Translations under genes and position numbers: made by a program
DNA from: Haloarcula japonica DSM 6131
Lineage (GTDB): Archaea > Halobacteriota > Halobacteria > Halobacteriales > Haloarculaceae
Assembly: GCF_000336635.1 (NCBI RefSeq)
Contig: NZ_AOLY01000002.1
Coordinates: forward strand, 40,233-104,232
Direction: 5' to 3'
DNA length: 64,000 nucleotides
The notes under the pieces: generated by a model
Told to the model about the DNA's origin: nothing
Databases searched by the model: none
The model's input: only the letters and a program-made list of their open reading frames with translations
Part shown: positions 61,492-64,000 of the stretch, in pieces
Numbering within the stretch: position 1 is the stretch's first letter
How the letters are laid out: each line of letters starts with the position of its first letter

Positions 61492-62179
61492 GCGGTCGGA
61501 GGCGGTGCGCGTCGGGCTCGTCGCGCTGTTCGTGACAGCGCTGGTCACCTCGCAAGTGACCGCCTCGAAGCTACTCGCGTTCTCGCTGCCGTTCTCGCTC
61601 CCGCTCGCCGGGTCGACGCTCGTCCTTCCCGGGGCCGCGCTGGCGTACGCGCTGACGTTCTTCGCCTCCGACTGTTACGCCGAACTGTACGGCCGCCGGG
61701 CCGCGACGGTTGTCGTCAACGTCGGCTTCACGATGAACTTCGTCCTGCTGGCCTTGGTCTGGAGTACCATCTTCGCCCCCGGGCTCCCGCAGGCTGCTCA
61801 GCCCGTCGACCTCGCGGCGTTCCGCAATGTGCTCGGGGCCAGCACGGCAATCGTCGTCGCCAGCCTGTCGGCCTACGTCGTGAGCCAGAACTTGGACGTG
61901 TTCGTCTTCCACTGGCTCAGGGACCGAACGGACGGTGAGAAGCTCTGGCTCCGAAACATCGGCTCGACAGCCACCAGCCAGCTCATCGATACGATCATCT
62001 TCGTCGGCGTCGGCTTCGTCCTGTTTCAGGGAGTCCCGCCGGCCGAGGCGCTGGCGCTCATCGTCGGCCAGTACCTGCTGAAACTCGCTATCGCCGTCGT
62101 GGATACGCCCTTTGTTTACGCCGTCGTCGGCTTCGCCCGGCGAAACGACGTCGTTACGACCCCGGTGAGCGCCGACTGA
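61481..62179 (+). CDS. queuosine/archaeosine-precursor transporter (YhhQ/VUT family)
   Basis: A 232-aa integral membrane protein of the DUF165/YhhQ (VUT) family, which imports 7-cyano- or 7-aminomethyl-7-deazaguanine for queuosine in bacteria and for archaeosine in archaea. About six helices; SQVTASKLLAFSLPFSLPLA, LTFFASDCYAELYGRRAATV and TATSQLIDTIIFVGVGFVLF are family blocks. It starts at ATG 61481 within the ribbon-helix-helix gene. In haloarchaea preQ0 is also made de novo, so it likely serves salvage. Confidence 0.9.
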   Translation: MSSERSEAVRVGLVALFVTALVTSQVTASKLLAFSLPFSLPLAGSTLVLPGAALAYALTFFASDCYAELYGRRAATVVVNVGFTMNFVLLALVWSTIFAPGLPQAAQPVDLAAFRNVLGASTAIVVASLSAYVVSQNLDVFVFHWLRDRTDGEKLWLRNIGSTATSQLIDTIIFVGVGFVLFQGVPPAEALALIVGQYLLKLAIAVVDTPFVYAVVGFARRNDVVTTPVSAD

Positions 62180-62197
62180 AAAACGACTGCGAGCGGC

Positions 62198-62989
62198 TTA
62201 CTCGACCGGTTCGGCGAACGCGTACCGGGGCTTCACGTCGTCGATTCGGACCTCGACGGTCTCGCCCGCTTCGACACCACTGACGAACACAGTGAAGTTT
62301 TCGACTTTGGCGATACCGTCGCCCTCCTCGCCGATGTCGTCAATGGTGACCTCCACGATGTCACCCTCGCGGACCGGCCCGGTCAGGCGGTGTTTCGCCA
62401 CCAGATACAGCTCCGAGGAAGAGTCACGGGAGGCGTCGGGCCGGACCTCGCGGACGTACTCGAACTCCGGTTCGATGTCGGCGATGAGGTCGTCAAGGTC
62501 CTGGCCGTCGAACACTTTCGCACAGAAGTCCCCACCAGCGTCGAGCAGGTCCGTCGCGACCTCGAAGGCCTGCCGGACCAGATGGACCGACCGAGCATGG
62601 TCGAGATCGTACTGGCCGGTCATGTTCGGGGCCATATCGGAGATGACCACATCGACCGGACCCCCGCTGCCGTCGCTCTCCCCGACAATCTCACGGATCT
62701 CGTCTTTCGTGCTGTCCTCGGTCATGTCGCCGCGGACGTATTCGACGGTCGGCTCGGGGTCTTCCAAGTCATCGATTGTCTGGCGGTCGACGCCGACCAG
62801 CGTCCCGCGCTCACCGATTCGCTCGGCCGCGACCTGCATCCAGCCGCCGGGTGCCGCGCCAAGGTCGACGACGGTACGGCCCTCACCGAGCAGACCGGCC
62901 GTATCGTCCAGCTGCTGGAGCTTGTAGGCCGACCGCGCGCGATACCCCTCTTGCTTCGCTCTGTTGTAGTAGTCGTCTTTGCCCGACAT
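62198..62989 (-). CDS. rlmE: 23S rRNA 2-prime-O-ribose methyltransferase RlmE with TRAM domain
   Basis: RlmE/FtsJ methylates the 2-prime-hydroxyl of U2552 in the ribosomal A-loop. The 263-aa product has the catalytic tetrad K23-D118-K158-E193 (AYKL, ISDMAPN, CAKVF, SSELYL) and the SAM motif VDLGAAPGGWMQVAAERI. A C-terminal TRAM RNA-binding domain (about 203-262, PVREGDIVEVTIDDIGEEGD) is fused, a common haloarchaeal arrangement. Convergent with the transporter gene. Confidence 0.95.
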   Translation of the reverse strand: MSGKDDYYNRAKQEGYRARSAYKLQQLDDTAGLLGEGRTVVDLGAAPGGWMQVAAERIGERGTLVGVDRQTIDDLEDPEPTVEYVRGDMTEDSTKDEIREIVGESDGSGGPVDVVISDMAPNMTGQYDLDHARSVHLVRQAFEVATDLLDAGGDFCAKVFDGQDLDDLIADIEPEFEYVREVRPDASRDSSSELYLVAKHRLTGPVREGDIVEVTIDDIGEEGDGIAKVENFTVFVSGVEAGETVEVRIDDVKPRYAFAEPVE

Positions 62990-63343
62990 AGTTACCTCAC
63001 ACCGCGTATGTCTCGAACGCCGAAAGGCGGCGAAATTGCAGTCATAGTGAGAGAAAGGCGGTCAGCGCTGAAATGGATGCCGACTCGGGGTCGTGTCCAG
63101 ACCCAGTAGCACCAGGGGCCTGTCTGAATCAAGCCATGAATGGGGCGAAAGCATTCGGCGACCGCCACGACATCAGCCCCGCTGGCCCGGGTTTCGTACG
63201 TATCCAGTGGGGCCATATTAGCATCTGTCCGAACATGTTATCGGCGTTCCTACCGATTGAGAACCCATCTCATAGGCTGAGAGTACGCAGGCCGGTATAT
63301 ATCGTTCCCGTTCCGACTTCTATCTGTAGGAAGTGACCTCCCA
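62990..63343. other. 354-bp gap upstream of nirK
   Basis: No coding frame has domain character. The right end has GTATATATCG (63294-63303), a TATA box about 40 bp before the nirK start, and an A+T-rich patch precedes it. I see nothing else definable; a leader or regulator site for nirK may be present. Confidence 0.4.
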
Positions 63344-63964
63344 ATGTCAACCATTCCGACGGCGACGCGGAGGCGGGTGTTAGAAGCCTTGGGCGTCGGC
63401 ACGGCCGCACTTGCGGGCTGTGCCAGCGCACCGGGCGCAAAAGAGCAAGCGACCGAAGCGGAGACGACCCCTCAGGAGCCAGCTATGAACGCCGCACAAC
63501 AGACCGACGTCGACCGCATTGCCGCCGACCCGACCGCAATCCCAGACCCTATCGACCGGTCGGAGCCAAAGACTGTGTCGGTCGAGATGACCACCAAAGA
63601 GCAGGTCGCAGAGGTCGAGCCGGGCGTCACCTACACGTACATGACGTTCGGCGACCAGATTCCCGGTCCGATGATCCGGGTCCGCCGGGGCGACACCGTC
63701 GAACTCACCATCACGAACGAGGAGGGGAACTCGATGCCCCACAACATCGACCTCCACGCCGTCCGCGGCCCCGGTGGCGGTGCAGAGGCGTCGATGGTCA
63801 CGCCGGGCCAGACCAAGACGTTCCGCTTCAAGGCCACCTACCCCGGCGCGTTCATCTACCACTGTGCCGTCCCGAACCTCGATATGCACATCTCCTCGGG
63901 GATGTTCGGGATGATCCTCGTCGAGCCGAAGGAGGGGCTCCCCGAAGTGGACCACGAGTTCTAC
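63344..63964 (+). CDS. nirK: copper-containing nitrite reductase NirK (3-prime truncated)
   Basis: Periplasmic-side multicopper enzyme that reduces nitrite to nitric oxide in denitrification. The 207 visible residues include a Tat signal (T-R-R-R-V-L-E-A-L-G) with a lipobox-like ALAGCAS, and the first cupredoxin domain. Copper ligands: His in MPHNIDLH (type 1 and type 2), His-Cys in FIYHCAVP, and His plus Met in HISSGMFGM. The last genomic codons read H-E-F-Y; beyond 63964 the sequence is adaptor, so about half of the protein, including the second domain, is missing. The cut is technical, not biological. Confidence 0.93.
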
Positions 63965-64000
63965 CTGTCTCTTATACACATCTCTGATGGCGCGAGGGAG
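63965..64000. other. sequencing-library adaptor (Tn5 mosaic end plus 454 primer A)
   Basis: CTGTCTCTTATACACATCT (63965-63983) is the exact 19-bp Tn5/Nextera mosaic end. CTGATGGCGCGAGGGAG (63984-64000) is the reverse complement of 17 of the 19 bases of 454 primer A as I recall it. Together they form the Nextera 454-compatible adaptor. The codon frame of nirK continues into it (L-S-L-I-H-I), and on the other strand it gives M-Y-K-R-Q, a well-known adaptor-derived peptide. This is not genomic DNA. Confidence 0.97.

Noticed and set aside
63380..63979. 199-codon reverse-strand frame starting M-Y-K-R-Q
   Set aside because: It starts inside the adaptor and is antisense to nirK; the first residues are the known adaptor translation.

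Overview
The window is high-GC haloarchaeal chromosome, most likely Haloarcula or a close relative. Evidence: proteins rich in Asp/Glu and poor in Lys; many genes preceded by a TATA element about 25-30 bp before a leaderless start; archaeal hallmark genes (radA, hel308, cgi121, nmd3, nucS, orc/cdc6, thermosome, rlmE-TRAM); and several small haloarchaea-only families. The PHA synthase carries Cys162, Asp317 and His346 in the order I recall for the Haloarcula enzyme. The genus call is inference. I see no rRNA or tRNA gene, no complete insertion sequence, no CRISPR array and no prophage: this is mostly core chromosome.

The window opens inside mutS. Then, to about 17.5 kb: a divergent HTH_10 regulator/HalOD1 pair around a perfect inverted repeat; nucS with a DUF6735-type gene; a zinc-ribbon membrane protein and a PH-like/coiled-coil protein; a sugar dehydrogenase and an aldo/keto reductase; an amidotransferase, cupin and PHP phosphoesterase; a KaiC-like ATPase coupled to an acidic partner; an Nmad3-like protein next to a hexapeptide acyltransferase; and a CPBP protease with a second aldo/keto reductase.

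From 17.5 to 35 kb: radA with a repeat-bearing promoter, a htpX-pspAB-membrane protein group, nmd3 overlapping a Taw2/Trm5-family gene, a duplicated ferritin-like lipoprotein, two 'HTH regulator plus three-helix membrane protein' modules (one bridged by a 20-codon ORF), an XPD-like Fe-S helicase, a cold-shock protein, a nucleotide-sugar epimerase group and an AAA ATPase.

From 35.7 to 45 kb: the thermosome gene, a gap with GC hairpins, then the PHA locus phaR-phaP-phaE-phaC with divergent phaJ. The 239-bp gap between phaR and phaJ holds a tandem 10-bp repeat and a 7-bp inverted repeat beside the phaR TATA box, a candidate autoregulatory operator. A hydrolase and an Old-Yellow-Enzyme-type oxidoreductase follow.

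From 44.8 kb to the end: hel308-cgi121, a three-cysteine ferredoxin, a MATE exporter, a Tat-secreted protein, an Orc1/Cdc6 protein, a MutS-related ATPase, larE, and the divergent single and double tatC genes. Next come a blue-copper gene remnant, a ribbon-helix-helix regulator overlapping a queuosine/archaeosine-precursor transporter, rlmE, and the start of a copper nitrite reductase gene (nirK). The last 36 bases are not genomic: they are the Tn5 mosaic end plus most of the 454 primer-A adaptor, so nirK is cut by a contig end.

The best candidates for something undescribed are the repeated HTH/three-helix membrane module with its relay ORF, the Nmad3-acyltransferase pair, the ATPase/acidic-partner pair, and the structured gap at 17.46-17.89 kb.
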